A model generated the notes under the pieces. The model was not told the DNA's origin. It was given only the letters and a program-made list of their open reading frames with translations, and did not search any database. Positions 10,222-24,317 of a DNA stretch of 64,000 bases are shown piece by piece; position 1 is the stretch's first letter; every line of letters starts with the position of its first letter. Source of the stretch: Acanthornis magna (taxonomy: Eukaryota; Chordata; Aves; Passeriformes; Acanthizidae); NCBI GenBank assembly GCA_036785705.1, contig JAWUZG010000071.1, forward strand, positions 124,001 through 188,000. Reading direction: 5' to 3'. The position numbers and the translations under genes are program-made.

Positions 10222-11087
10222 GTGAGTGGCGCCGGCTGCTGAGCCGGGCCGGCGGCCGGGCAGCTGCGGGAGCGCCTGCGGGAGCCGCTCCGGGCAGGTG
10301 AGCCGCGCTCCGGCTCCGCGGGCGCCGGGCCGGCACGTGGGGCGGCAGCGGGGGCGAGCCCGGGGCCGCGGGGCCGAGTCGGCGTGGCGACCCTCGGCGG
10401 GGCTGCTCGCCGCCCTCCTGCTGGGGAGGTCGGGCCAGGAGCGGGAGGAGCGGCGTGGACGGGAGCTGCGATGGGAAAGCAGCGGCCGGAGCGCGGGGCT
10501 GCCGGCGAAGAGAATGTCGAGCGCTAGGGGCACGGCCCCCGGCCCCCACGGCGTGTCCTCTCCCGCGGGGCCGGCAGAGCCGGGGTCTCGCCGGGGTCTC
10601 GCCGGAGGGGCCGCAGCGGGCAGGGGACGTCGCTGATGTCGCCGTCGCTGCTCGTCCAACAGCTCACGGCGGCTGGGGGATCTCTGTTGTCCCGCGCAGT
10701 TAAGACTCGCGTGTCCACGGGACGGACTTTGAGGCTGCTTTCCGTGGACGTTTCCGAGGCAGAAAGGCGGCTGCTCCCCTTGCATCCTCCGGCACCGCCG
10801 TGCCGCTCCCGCGGGGCTTGGCCGCCGGGAGAGCCGCGGCGGCGGAGCGAACCGCGCCTTGCCCCGCGCCCAGGGGATTTCTGTGCCGCCAACTTTGCTG
10901 AAAACATGCCGATCCCCTTGAGGAAAAGACATAAACGGTGCGTTGGGGCTTCATCTGTTTCCCGAAACGCTAGTGTCGGGATGCCGGAGCGCGGCAGCCG
11001 GAGCGGTGCGATGTGCCAGTACAGCTCCCGTGTGGACGGAGAGGTTACTGCAGCGCCTTCCGGGCAGCCTGGCCGGGGCTTCGGCAG

Positions 11088-11125
11088 CTTTTTCTTTTTT
11101 TCTTTTTCTTTTTCTTTTTTTTGGG
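11088..11125 (+). repeat. T-rich tract with C interruptions followed by a G run, right edge of CpG island
   Basis: Runs of T broken by single C bases (about 11088-11118) are followed directly by eight G residues. This is a low-complexity polypyrimidine tract inside the intron just past the island. Confidence 0.75.
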
Positions 11126-12883
11126 GGGGGAGGGTCACCCGGGGGGAGGTTCATCTTATTGTAGAATTGTTCATTACCCACATTTTCTGAATTATTTTTC
11201 TATCCCTCTTCTTGTTATTTTTTTCGGCCATGCCTCCCCTTCCCATTTCTAAAGTTAGCTGAAAATCAGGTGGCTCAAGCTGCTGAGAGATCCGTATTTC
11301 TGACAGAATTGCACTTTTAGTGGTATTATTTGGAAGGGGAGGGACTTAACATCTCCAGTGTTAAGCTGCTACAAATAATAATAAAACCGTGAGAAGAAAA
11401 TAGTTTGCACTTTCATGCATGCATCACCTTTGGAATAGGTACAAATAAAATTGTAAAGCAATTTAGTTTTGATAGTTTTTCAACAGATGGTTTCCAGAGT
11501 TTAATTTATGTGTGTGTGGCTAAAACGATAGCAGTCCTTTAAAGTGACCAGACTATCTGTGCTAACAAAGGGTATACTGTGTCTTTAATTAAATGTGGAA
11601 CTACTTAAAGTGCTGGCTAGACAGCGGAGGGTGATAGTGGTATTTCTGCTTTACAACAGAGCTTAAGGGCTGCATTGTGGGAGTACTGAAATGAATAGAC
11701 ATCTAACTCAAGTTGTGTGAATTGTCCTCCTACAAAAACTTAAGCTGGTTTTAATTGATCTCATGTTCACTGATTGATCCTAGACCAATTGTTGTGCTTG
11801 TTGAACAGTTGGCTTTTCCAAAGGAGATTGATTTAAATTAGTTTTTAGTTTAATTATTGGATAAATACGATCACTATTGACAGTTGACTTACTGGCACTG
11901 TTTTGTGCTATCACCTAAGGGTTTTGTTTTGGGCTTTGAAGAATGCAGTCTTTTCAGTTAATAAGTCTAAAGAAGTAAGCATAGCTAACTCTAAGCACGG
12001 AAAGCAAAATCTAAGAACGTATTCAAATTATAATAGACATTTGCCATGACACATCCAGTCTGAAGTAATGCTTTCATACAGGACACAAAATTCCAATAAT
12101 TTCACAATTTTTCCATATCCCATCTGCAAATAATCAAGCAGTCACTGTGGGGTACTGGCAGTTAAAATTTCTCTGGCATTCTGTTTTGTCTGTTACATGA
12201 TCTCAGATGCTCCATAATATCGTTTTCTTAATGAAATACAATTTTTGGCATAGATTAAGTCTCCTGTGTGGTAGGAATCAATTGCATTCAGTCTGGAACT
12301 ATGGGCAAATATCATGTGTAGCTGATTTTTTTAAAGCAGCTAAATGTACAATAAACTTCAAGTATATATGCCTGTATTGGCGTTTGCGTGGATTTGTTGT
12401 TGCTGTAGAATACTCTAGTAAAGAAAACTTAAGTAAATTTGGGGGGATGTTCCCAGAATTCCTCATTCACCATCTGCTTGCAACCCTTTGTCAAACCAAG
12501 GCTTGCAACATTGCAGTAGAAGTTGAATAACAAAGTAGGGTTTAGAATGTGGTTCCTACCTGGTATGGGTTTGTGTATTGTTAGTCAATGTCACTTCACT
12601 AAAAATACATAATAATCAACATGCTCTGCTTATTCCACTGCTGCACTTAGTTACTTTTTCAAGTCATTAGAATATTGCTTTACGTAGTAGCTCAGAACAG
12701 AATCTTACTTTCCTTAAAATACCCTGCTAAATTCTCCCTCTGGAAGTCTCTGCCCTGAGTTGGTAACTATGGCCTTTTTGTCTTTCCCCCAGCAGATATT
12801 TGAAAACCTATTTAAGGGTTACCTAGCTTAAATGTCAGTGGTGCAGTGGTATAATATCACAGCTGGTTTAGCCTAATCTTTCC
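11126..12883. other. RSPO2 intron, no repeat or gene recognised
   Basis: AT-rich intronic DNA after the CpG island. The only longer frame (12207-12530 plus, 107 codons) does not resemble a known protein. No repeat family is evident. Confidence 0.55.
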
Positions 12884-12905
12884 TTTTTTTTTTTTTTTTT
12901 TTTTT
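12884..12905. repeat. Poly(T) run of 22 (poly(A) on the minus strand)
   Basis: Twenty-two uninterrupted T residues. On the minus strand it would be a poly(A) tail following a 96-codon open frame that starts at 13158; see findings. Confidence 0.85.
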
Positions 12906-15900
12906 CAATTGTATAACTTGGTTTTTGTTTCTCTTGGAAGCCTTCTTCCATGAAAGTTTGTATCTCTTTTTCAGATTTCTCTTTAGCAGTCAGTATAAGA
13001 TGGGCGGCTTTATGTCTTAGCATTTCACTGGATATCACAGAGTGCATGAAAGACCAGTGGGGTTTTCCCTTGTCTTTGAGATGGAATGAAAACAATTTTT
13101 CCAAAGAGTACCACAAATCAAAATGGGGGTACACAGAAATGAAGACCCTCAGGCTCACTCAGTGGGAGGCATGATGGTAATTCTGCAAAAGCACTGACAG
13201 AAGAGCATATAGGGGTCATTATAAACCACCACCAATAAATAGATGCTAACAAAATTCCCTGAGGAAAAAAAGTCACTGTGATAGCAGTGCCTGCATTGAT
13301 GGGTAGACTTAAGAGTCTATGGAGAGGCTCTCTACAGTTGGTGAGACCAATGCTGGAATAATAAAAGATGTGAATGGGACACATTCACATAGTTAATCCA
13401 GAAGTTGTTTTTATACCAAGAACTCAAAACCTGTGGCTGTAAAACACTTGTCTTTCCATTTAGTTCCTATTCATGGAGTGTTATGAGGGCCAAGGTGAAC
13501 ACTTACCTGCTCACACTGTGTGTTAGAGGTACATAAAGGTGGAATACCTGTGGCAATGAGTGAATAAGTGACAGTGGTGAATGGTAAAATATCCACAGGT
13601 GGAAACAGGAGGAATATCTGAGGAAGGAAATTTCCCAAGTGTTTCTCAGACCTCAGTATGGTTTTCTGTACCAGGTTTATAGAAGAATATGCATATATGG
13701 AGGGTCACAGTCACTGGGTTTAAAATTATGTCAATTAAATTTTTATCATCTTAATGTAAGATGGGATGACCAAAAAACCTGTTATTAATATAGGAAGCTG
13801 TTACATGGATTTTCAGCCAGAAGAAAAACCTGCTTGGATATTGGGGATTGTGATTTATCTTTCCTAGCAAGGTATTTACCTGAGACTGGGATAATCTTGG
13901 AACCTGTCTCAGCTGGATTATGTGGTCAGGCTTTGGGAAAGATAGATGATGTGAGCATTAGGGAAAAAGAACCTGTGTTGGAAATACTCGACTGAAATAA
14001 ATACCACATCTACTTTTACAAGGACTGTACTAGCTCCTAAAGGGTAATGGATCTCAAAAAAAGTCATACTGCAAAGATTGTCTTAATTGTCTAGCATTAT
14101 CCAAATATTTTAGCTATTCTAGCCTACTCTCTTTGAGGTTGAAACATGTTTGGTGTTTGGAGGACAGTTAACTTTTTGTCTGTGGGTTAAGATTTAGAAT
14201 CTTATGTGGAAGCTGTACTTGGAGATCTGTTTATTTCTTCAGGTGTGACATCAGATAATTGTAACAAAACTTCTAAAAGAGCTGAGACATGCTAACACAG
14301 GTGGCAATTTTCCAGGCACTCATGGTCAGTAGAAACGCTTTGGAGCATAGCTTCTCTTCCTCACACACATACTTAAGATAGTAACTAATCATTCTTTATA
14401 CATGCATGGTTACTACAGCAGTTAGAATATCCTAACACTGTAACCATTGAAAAGTTAAATCTTCTAACCATTTGGCTATTTACACTTATTATTGGGTACA
14501 TCTGAGGAACTTTCTTACACTGTCAGAAGTAAAAATTTCTGTGTGAATGAGTCAATACTTAACTAGCTAATGATGCAGTGTTACTGAGGATAAACAGTGC
14601 TCAAATGGATTATGAAGATTTGCAGGAGAGATGCACAAAACACCAAGAGCAGGAGTCATTGTTGGAACAGATACCTAAGTTTAGGTGTTTGATTCAGCTT
14701 CCCAAAGCAGGTTTATTGTGCTGCTTATGATATTTAAAAGATATACTTTTGGGCTTGGTATGTACATGACCCTCTTTAGCAACCATAGGGCCTTGGAGCA
14801 GGTCCTATGCATCTGGCACCTTTAGGTGTCCCAAGACCTGTTATTGAGGAAACTAGAAAAATGTGGGGCATGTTCTAGTGCAGAGTTGCTGTGTGTGTGC
14901 TTTTTGTTGCCTGTATCCATCCCTTTAGCTTCCATGATAGGTCACTGAGGGCTGGGATGCTGGGCTAGATGGGTGTGCCTGATCAGGCCTTGAAGTCTAT
15001 GTGCATATGCTTTTCTGCTGTAAGATTTACACTATGATGAAGAACTTATATTTTTATGCTTGATAAAATTGGCTTAACTTTATATTTTCCCATTTTGGGG
15101 GAAGGAGGGGATGCACATTTTCTAAGGCTTGGCTAGAAACTGTCATTAAAGTGGTTCAAAATGCATGGCAGATACTGAAAGTGAGTTTCTACACTAATAT
15201 AGCGATGCTATGATGATAACAGCAAAAATGCAGTTTCTCAGTTCAATGTGTCATTTACAATATACAGGCCAGCATGTTTACTATGATAAAGTATGTTAGC
15301 ATGGTGTTGTTTACATAAGCTGGCTTTAATGAAAAATGTGAAGTTATTTAAAAGCTAGAAAGTGGAAGAGGTGCTTGCTATCAAAACTCAAAGAATGAAG
15401 AAATGAACAAGGGTCTTTCTGTAGGCTGTTTCTTTGTTTGGTTTTTTCCTTTCTCTTGATCTTTCTGTCAAGACTGACTATCCTATGGAGATCTGCATTT
15501 AATTTCTGGTCTGTTTTTTAATACCAAAAACTTTAGCTAACTAGAGGGACTGTCTAGTCAAACCTGTAGATCATCACAGGCTGAAAACATTGCCCAGTGC
15601 ACTGTATATCCAACTTGAAAGCTTATAGCTGACCATAACATCCTTTCTAAAATGCATCCTTGATTATGAACCCTGGGGTGGGATTCATGTGACTACAGGT
15701 AACTATCTGGAACATGAAGGTCTACATTTTCTTTTATAATTGATGTAGTGCTAGTTGGTGCAGTCCATCAAACTGTTGGTACAATTTAACTCATCCTAGG
15801 GTAGGTGCCTGCCTGTGATCAGATAAATCTAACTAAATAAATATAAAATAACCTGACTTGATTACCTCTACCTAATTGAAGTGTAGTTCAGCTGTACATG

Positions 15901-18900
15901 TCTTCAGTGTTAGCCCCTGAACTAAACTGAAATCAGCCCTCAGTGAGAAAGGATCCACCAACTATGTTAAAATTATATGTTGGTGCAGATCTTAACTTTA
16001 ACAGATGCAGTCCCTGAAAGTTCTAATTTCTCCTGTATTAGAGATTGATTTAGTTGCAGGTATTTTTTAATAAATTCAATTCCTCAAGTATGCTCTTTCT
16101 TTTCACCTCAAAGTTTTGTTCAGGCACAGTTGGAGAACCTTCTGTGTTTGTCTAGGCTCCAAGTATTTGCTAATCCTTTTCTTAGTGAAAAGCATGACTT
16201 CATATGTGTTGGCTGTTGATAATGCATAAATGTAACAGCTTGATCCTTTCATCATGGACTGCTTTGGACACCAAAATTAGGTGCTGCCGTGCTTTGTATG
16301 CTCATTGTATTTGTAGTACGTGTTTAGCAGATGTAATGCTTTGGTGAGTGTCAGTCTGGTGCTGCAAAGTAATTCTGTGTAAGAAGAGTAAATCTGTCAC
16401 TTTTTGGGACAGTGGTGGTGGGTTTAAATCCTGTTCCCAAGTAATTTTTGATGTAGAGCGTGGAATAGGCTTTGTATCACCTTTTGATACTTGAATTCTA
16501 GCTAATACATCTCAGGAAGTGAGGTGTTGAAGTGTCCATTGGATCTTGCTTGGGAGGACCATAAGGCAGGTGCAGAGCTCTCTTTCCTCCCTGTACCATG
16601 GCTTTGTCCAGGCAGCTCCATCCATAAAGGCCACGTACTGATCAGACTTTAGCGTTTCATTTGTTGACCTTTGCGTATCTGTGAGCAGTAAGGTCACTTT
16701 TAAGTCTGGCTTGAATCCTAGCTGTGTCACTTTATGCTCTCTATATTTGGCTCCTGTCCATTTTCACTAATGCTTTTCAAAACTGAGGAGAAATGAAGTT
16801 GAAAGGGATCAGGGTGGTGGTCTCTGCAGTGTAAGCCCCAAAAAGGCAGATAATGGTGCAACGCTGTATCAAACACAGGAGAGGCGAAAGTGAAAAAATG
16901 TTTGCTAACACAATAATTAATGTCACCTTTCCAATGAAGTTTCTGCAGTGGAGGGGGGTGAGTGGGATGGAGGAATCACAAGAAATAGGTATTTATACCT
17001 AATATTGTTTCAAAATACTTAATTGGTGTGAAACCCATGTTCTGAACATGGAATGGAGATGACAAGTGTAACTTGTGTGAAATGATGGAATATCATGATA
17101 TTTTCCTCTGAGATTAAAAGGATTTGAGACTTTAGTTGTATGTCTGTACTTTGGGATTGCTATGTCTTAGCACTTTGATTTGAAACAGCTACACACACCT
17201 CTGACCTCTCTCTGTCACACTGTGGTCCGTGGAGCAGCTGCTAGCATTTTCTGGATGTGTAGAGATCACACTGTCTCATCCTTGTGTTTCTACCTAAATA
17301 CCCTTGAATGAAACAGTCCAGTGAACTTATATATTTCTGCTTTAATCTTATCCTATTTTGATGCAAGTGCTTGTTACATAAATTCAAAGTTGTTGCTTGA
17401 AATCTTTTAGGGGACAGCATACGAAAGATTGGCGATTAAATTTGCTGACATTTCCTCTTGTTTGTGGACTTGAATGTGCAAACTGTGAAATGCAAAAGAA
17501 TATAAAAAAAGGAGTAAAACTATGCTGTGGGGAAGAGATAGTTTTTATGGGAAACCAGAGAAGCAACTAATATTTGAGGTACCTTGATTATGTGATCAGT
17601 GGGAGGTTTTTAAGATCCCATCTGTTAAGATTTGGTGAGAAGTGCAAAAAACCTTCATGTTTGTTTCAGTAATTAATTACTTATGTATTTCTTTTTGTAA
17701 TACAAAATTCCGTAGAGCCAAGTACTTGATGTGTCTCTAAGATTTTGTCCTTTTTTGAGGGAATGCCGTCTCCTTTCCTTCCTTTTTTGTTGATTTTTAT
17801 GGGATGTTCATAAGACTTTAACTAGGGAAATGTAAACAATTACAGATTACACATACAATATTTAGAAGAGGTGTGCATTTCTATAAGTGTTTCAAACACC
17901 GCACCCCCCTAGACACTCTTTCTGTGGAATTATGTGTGTTATTTGAGGGTAATAGCAAATCTCATGTAGAGTTAACATAGATCCAAAATATCATGAAAAT
18001 GCTTCTACTATGATTGTCTGTTTTTTTTAAAATATGTTTTCTCTCTAGGATTTAAATCTAAAAATAATCAAAAGCATGTGGTTTAGGGACTGAGTCTCAA
18101 ATTTACCTTGCAAAAACATTTGTCTGTGTTTTTTGTGAGAATTGTCAAGATTTTCTCCATCTTGATGAAAAACAGACCCAAACATAGATGTAGGGAGATG
18201 AAGTAAGGGACCTGGAAGATAAGTAGCGTTTGTGATGTTGGCTTTTAGGTTGGTGGGATTTTTTAATCACTGGACAGTTGCATGAGCACTAACTCCGAAA
18301 TAGACCATGTGCAGCAATGAAGAAAGCCTTTTTATCTTGTAAGTTACTTGTACTGCTTTTACACTGCAAAGGGACAAGTGTATTTGTGTTAGAGAATTGC
18401 AGTGCTGCAATAAAATATGAACTTCCTGATCCAAGCACATTATTTTATGTTATGAGTTGAAATGCTGGCTGAAATATGTTGCACACAAACATATACTCTG
18501 CATAATGTATGGTCTTCTCAGCCGTATGGTTGCCACCTTTGGAATACCAAGAAAACCCCAAAGTAGCCACATCAGACAAATGGTTGTTGTGCATGCACAG
18601 ATTAATCTGCACGTGTAGAGCAGCGCTGACAACACCCATCACGTCCATACGAAAACTTTATGGGCAAGATGGAAACAACTGAAAGAGCAATTGTGCTTAG
18701 TAAAGATAGATGTTACTGATTCACTGTTTCTTCTTTCCGGAATTACTCAAAAGTTTTTATAGATACAATATGTTTTTATGATAAACCTTCCAATTTATAC
18801 AGTGTTTCTACTGGCAAGCATGTGGCTGTGACTCTTTTGAATGGGAATTAAAGTTTCATCATCCTTTGCTTTATCTGTGTTGAGATAGATGGTACTTAAG

Positions 18901-20979
18901 GCTCCCAGCTGAGGTGAGGCCCTGTTGTGCTGGCCCTGTTTAGACGACAGCTTCTGAGCTAAAGTTGCCAGAGCAGAAATCAGAAATCTGTCCTGGAGTT
19001 CCTTCCTATAGCAGAAATGTTCTTTGGTCCTTCATGAGAGCTGCTTTAGACCTGGTTTACATTTAATAGACACAATGCATCCTAATAACGTGATGGTCAC
19101 AGATTCAGTTTTGACTGAGCAAGAGTAACTAATTTGGCACAATCACTGCAATGCACATGAGGCACATTAGGTTGTGTTCACAGCACAACAACGCAGCAGC
19201 TTCTGGTTTTAGTTTGCTTAAAGCTTTTAGCAATTGTGTGAAATACTTACAAATAGTCTCTGACCTGAGATGCTTCACTCTTGCAAGAAATCTAAATCCA
19301 AAGAGCATTTCACAGAGGGTTTGTTTATTTATCTGTCCCTGTCAGGTCACATGTTTTACTTTCATCAGGAACATTCTCAGGAGGTGGTTCTACCTCTAAA
19401 TTTGGTTTCCTGTCTTTTCCAAAATGGTGTGTTCTCTCCCCTACTTTGTTGAGTGGTGACTTGCAAGGAAAGCTGCTGACATTCTGAGGGACATCTGAGG
19501 GAAGGCGCCTTCTGGAGTGGGGTAGTTGTGTGCCTTTGCTGTTGTGATCTACTCCTCTGGCAGCAGCTGATGACAGGACAGTTCTTCAGCTTAAGTTGCT
19601 TGCTTGAACCATGAAAAATATGCCTGGCCTGCATGCATCTGTCTTGGTCTTTTTTATGTTGTTCAGCAAATATTGATTGTACATGGGTAGATCAGATATT
19701 TGGTTTTATGAACCTGACATCGTTCAGTGCTGGGAATTCTGCCTCCCTGGTAAGAGGGTACCTTCAGGAAGTCAGAGGGATTGCTTTCATTGTTAATCTT
19801 TCCACATGTAAAACTTGTGGTTCATTCCTGTATACATCAATGAAAATGGTACTAGAAATAAATCCCTCTTTTCTGTAAATGCTAAGCAGCTTTCCACTGT
19901 GAAATGTTAATATTATGGCAGCAGGGATGTAAATAATGTAAGCATCTGATTGCAGTGGTGCTTCTAGACAGGTGCTTTGGCTTCCAAGTCTATTTCTTAC
20001 AGCACTATTGCAATATGCTGGAGTGCAGCATCTTTGCTGATGCTGAGATGACACTGGGTCATGGTTTCTCTTTTTAGCTACAATGGAAGTGCAGAATTAC
20101 AAGTGCTTATAATAACTCTTTTATTAGTCTCAGAGTTTGCTGAATTTCATCTGTGGCCCTCAAAGTTGTTTGGGAATTCAGTTTTAGGAAATGCTTATGG
20201 CTGTAGTTAGGAATTAAAATGAGAGGAATCGCCAATATTTTTGTGTGTTTAAAGTATCTTTTTTTTTTTTTTTTTTGCTATAAAGCTTTCTTTGGCTCCC
20301 ATTTACTCTGTTTTGTTTATGTTTGGTTTGGGTTTTTTATAGAGATTCTTATGGAAATAAAAAACTGTGAACTGCTTTGATGCAAAATGTGTGGTGTGAA
20401 ACTGAGAAACAAATCTGCAAAATCTTATATTTAGGTGAACAGGACATGTAGACCACCTAGTTCTACACAGCCTGTATCTCTAGTGCTGTACAGATGTGAA
20501 GTAGTGAAAATATATATATTCCTTTTGAAGGGTTCAGGTAAAGAAAACTGACACATGAAGTGGAAGAAGAGGAAAAACCTTGTTATTAGTGGTTTAGGAC
20601 AAAGGTGGGTATCCTTCTCCAGTTTTGATTGTCAGATTCATTCATATTCACTGGATTATGTAGCCCCTCTGCTGAGGGTATGTACTTGAAGAAAAAAAAA
20701 GTATTTCCTCCATTTCAGATTAATGTTCATCCTCATCTGTATCTCTTTGAGCAAGAAAGACAACAATTTTTCTCTTATCTTTCTGCATTTGTGTCGCACA
20801 TGCTCTAGCCATCTCTTTTGCATGGTCGCTGCAGCCCAATACAGAGAATTCTGTATTTTGTCCAAAGGAATCTAGTTTTGCTCAGCTGTGAGTACAAGAA
20901 GAAGATGATACTGTTTGTTCTTCTGCTAAAAATATCTTGTTATTTGCATCTTGTGCCAGCGGTATTCTGGAGATTACCC
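12906..20979. other. RSPO2 intron, mostly unassigned AT-rich DNA
   Basis: No coding region is supported. Two short segments look like ancient amniote repeats: 14930-15010 (CTGGGATGCTGGGCTAGATGG pattern) and 18890-18970 (CTCCCAGCTGAGG ... TTGTGCTGGCCCTGT pattern), both too diverged to classify firmly. A run of 18 T lies at 20259-20276. The remainder shows nothing recognisable. Confidence 0.5.
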
Positions 20980-21747
20980 CCCCTCCAGGGGACCTCAACA
21001 AGCTGGAGAAATCAAAAAGAAACCTAACAAAGTTCAACGAAAAGTGCCAAGTCCTGCACCAGGGAAAGAACAGCCGCACACATCAGTATAAGCTGAGGGA
21101 CAATTGGCAGGAAGGCAGCTTGGCAGAAAGGGCCCTGGGGGACACGGTGGGTGCTGTGCCGAGTGTGAGCAATGTTCCCTTGCTGCAAGGATGGCTAATG
21201 GTGTTCTGGATTGCCAACAGGTGATCCTTCCTTCCCCTTTAGTCAGCACTGGGGAGGCACAGCTCAATGCTGTGTCCTTCTCTGGGCTCCTCAGTACAGA
21301 GAGAGCTCAACAAAGGACCACAAAGATGGTTAGGGGACTGGAGCATCTCTCCTGTGAGGAAAGGTTGAGAGAGCTGGGACTGTTCAGCCCAGAGAAGGCT
21401 CAAAGGGGTTCTCATCAATGCGGCTGGAGGGAGAAAGGTGCAAATAGGTCAGGGCCAGGCTCTTGCCATTGGTGCTCAGCAACAGAACAAGAAGCAATGA
21501 GCACCAACTGGAGCACAGGAGGCTCCCTCTGAACATCAGGAAAGATGCACTTTGTGCAGTCTGGGTGACTGAGGACTGGCACATGTTGTCCAGAGAGGTT
21601 GTGGACTCTCTGTTCTTGGAAATACTCTGAAGTCATCCACATGTGGTCCTGGGCAACTGCATTTATCTGGCCCTACCTGAACAGGGTAATTGGACCAAAT
21701 GGTTCCTTTCACCTCTGGAAGTTCCTTCCAACCTCAGCCATTCTGAA
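20980..21747 (+). mobile_element. CR1 LINE, about 770 bp, plus orientation
   Basis: The copy reads through late ORF2 on the plus strand: a 'KCQVLHQGK' segment, then GGAGCATCTCTCCTGTGAGG and GAGAGAGCTGGGACTGTTCA, the DNA equivalents of the conserved CR1 'RELGLFS' region. It ends with GTTCCTTCCAACCTCAGCCA at about 21744. Frames at 20937-21224 and 21104-21532 are pieces of ORF2 split by frameshifts. It is 5'-truncated and inactive. Confidence 0.85.
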
Positions 21748-24317
21748 GGCTAGTTTGAAAATAAATTGGGTACCTGGCTTGTGCCTCCTTTTTTCTTTTT
21801 GGTAATAGCCAACTGCAAAGAGGAAACAGACATTCCCTTTAGGAATCTTTGGGATAAGTGACTGAGTCATGTGTAGTTACAATCCCCTTAACTTCATTGG
21901 AGTACTAAAATCAACCCAAAGAAGCTTCTTGGTATTTAGCCGTAACACAGGTTGTCATAAAAATATGATTCTATGTCACGCTAATTTTGCATCATATGAG
22001 TTCCTTGCTCCCCCATTTTTCTTCTCTCAAATATTTACAGATACCAAAGGGTGCACTGTGAATGTAATGATTAAGATGCTAGACCTAACTCTGGTCTCAC
22101 TTATTTTGTTGTAAATCTGGGGATGATGTCAATCTGTCTCAGGCATAGAGGATATTCTTGAGGTGGCGCTTGCTCTGGGATATTGTTGTCAATTTGCTAA
22201 TGCTGTGTTTGAGAACTCTTTAATTACTTTTAGCTCTTTCATCAGACTCCTGGAAAAAGTCTTACTGCTTCCAAGTTTTATTTCAGTTTTTGTAATTAGC
22301 AGTGGCATCAATATGTGGGGCTTATTTCAGTTTTGGAAAAGGGGTGAAATGTATCTCTGTTAAACCTGAATCTGAACACAGACTTGGTTTCATATTGTTT
22401 TCTCTAATAGCTTTCCAAGCAGCTGCTAAGTGAAACTACTGTATATTGAGCATGATGTAACATGAGGCTCATTGGGTAAAATAACATTAGTCTGTGCTAC
22501 TTAAACACTCTCTGGAAGGCTTAAGGAGGAGAGGAAGGAAAATATTTGAAGAGATCAACTGGATGTGGTCGAATACATGTAATGTCACCTGAGAAGGATT
22601 AGAATTTGCCAAAGCTTGACCTGAACGAAGACCTCCATTTAGGGCTTGTGTTCCTACCAGATCAACTGCAGTAGGTTTTCTATGCAGCTTTCTACCAGCA
22701 GTCACAGAGTGAAAGGGTCTGGTGATACACTTGGCTTCTGTGTCTCAGCTGTAGTAAGTTTAAAAAAAATATAAAATAAGAAGGTCTCAGTTTAACATTC
22801 CTTCTCCTTATTTGCTGCAGCTGGCCTTTTCTAGTTACTAAAGTCAACACTTTTTTCATCTGCATTCTGTTGCTTTTATCTTTGCTGGGAGCTCAGTGTA
22901 TGCACTCTTGCAGATAAGCAGCGACACATGTAGTTCGTATCCATAGATATGGGCAGCTTCAAAAGAATACATGCACTGACACTTCAAATTCCAGGAGAAG
23001 ACCTGGTGGAGCGGTTATTAGCAATGGTACTTCATCCACCATGGTATTTGTTTTCTGATTATTTGGTGTTAGCCAACCCAGTGGCCTTATTCTTAATAAC
23101 ATGATTATTGTGATTGTGCCTTTGAAAATCATGTGTTCTTCTGTTTCGTGGTGGTGTTCTGGAGTGCTCAGGATGCTGTCCCATGTAGTTCTCTGCAGTG
23201 ATGGGTATCTCTTATAGGTGTAGAAATGGAGTCCTGGGATTACAAATTATAGTAAAAGAGAATGAAAACTGGGGGTACATAGGACCTCTGAAAATACAAG
23301 TCACAAGTGAGGTTCCTTTTTTTTTCGAGTCTGCTATAGAATTGGGATAGGGGTTGAAGAAAATGAAATGATTGATTGTCCCAACGTCATGTGACTAGGC
23401 AGATGTGCACCACAGCAGGCCCCTATAGCCAGTCCTGCTAAATCTGAGGTTTGGCTATTGAATGGTAAAGTAGATAATACTTTTAAATAGCAATAAAAAA
23501 ATACATATTTTCTTATTAGGATTATAGAGTTTTTTTAGAGGAAGTATTTCAACTCATGCTTCTAGATACAGACTTAAGTATCACAGACTGGGAATACTTT
23601 TAGTGGGGAGATGAATTTGCCTTTACCAACAAGAGGTTTCTGATACCTTCCTCTAAAGCATTACTGACTGCTGCTGGAGTGAGTAATGCTTTTGCTCAGT
23701 ATAACCATTTCCATGTAAAATTTTCATTGCAAAGTTTCTTTTTCTATACAAAATGGTAACTGATTCTAGATCTTTCTGAGGTTCAGTATAGCATGTGCCA
23801 TTCTGATCTTGATCTTTCTAAAAAAACCTCAAGTCACAGTTAAGTCTGGTGGATATGGAATGAGAAAAAGCACTCAATGAAATGCAGTGCTGTGGAGGAA
23901 TAGCATGTCTCTCATGAGACTTATATTGCAATGATTTAATGTCAGAAATATTTAGAGTTAACCTTCTTTTGCATTTGTATCTCATACCACTAAGTTATGA
24001 AATTGTGACTAAGATTTAACCATTTTGTATAGCCACAAACATAGTTGACTTGTATTTCAACACTATTTGTTATTATATTTTTATCTCGTTTTTGTGATTC
24101 ATTCCTAGTTTGTAACAGAAACACTCTCTCCTTGCAGTAATCATGTAGAGATCCCCATGATATTCTACTGTGTGGAATAATTCCTCTTTTGTTTATGTAT
24201 GTTTAGCTAAGAAAAAATCTGATTAGTTGAATGCTCTTGGTAATATTCAGGTACATCCTAGAGCTTTGCATTTGCTGTTTGATGTTCCATTTTATAGCTT
24301 TACTTAAATGCTCTGCA

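Larger units (their letters stand above)
9185..11085. promoter_or_regulatory. RSPO2: CpG island spanning RSPO2 promoter, 5' leader and first coding exon
   Basis: About 1.9 kb of very GC-rich DNA with dense, undepleted CpG stands out sharply from the AT-rich flanks. It covers the GC box, TATA-like motifs, leader, coding exon 1 and the first part of the intron. Vertebrate developmental genes commonly have such islands, which are usually unmethylated and Polycomb-responsive. Long open frames on both strands here (for example 9099-10187 minus) are composition artefacts. Boundaries are approximate and judged by eye. Confidence 0.9.
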
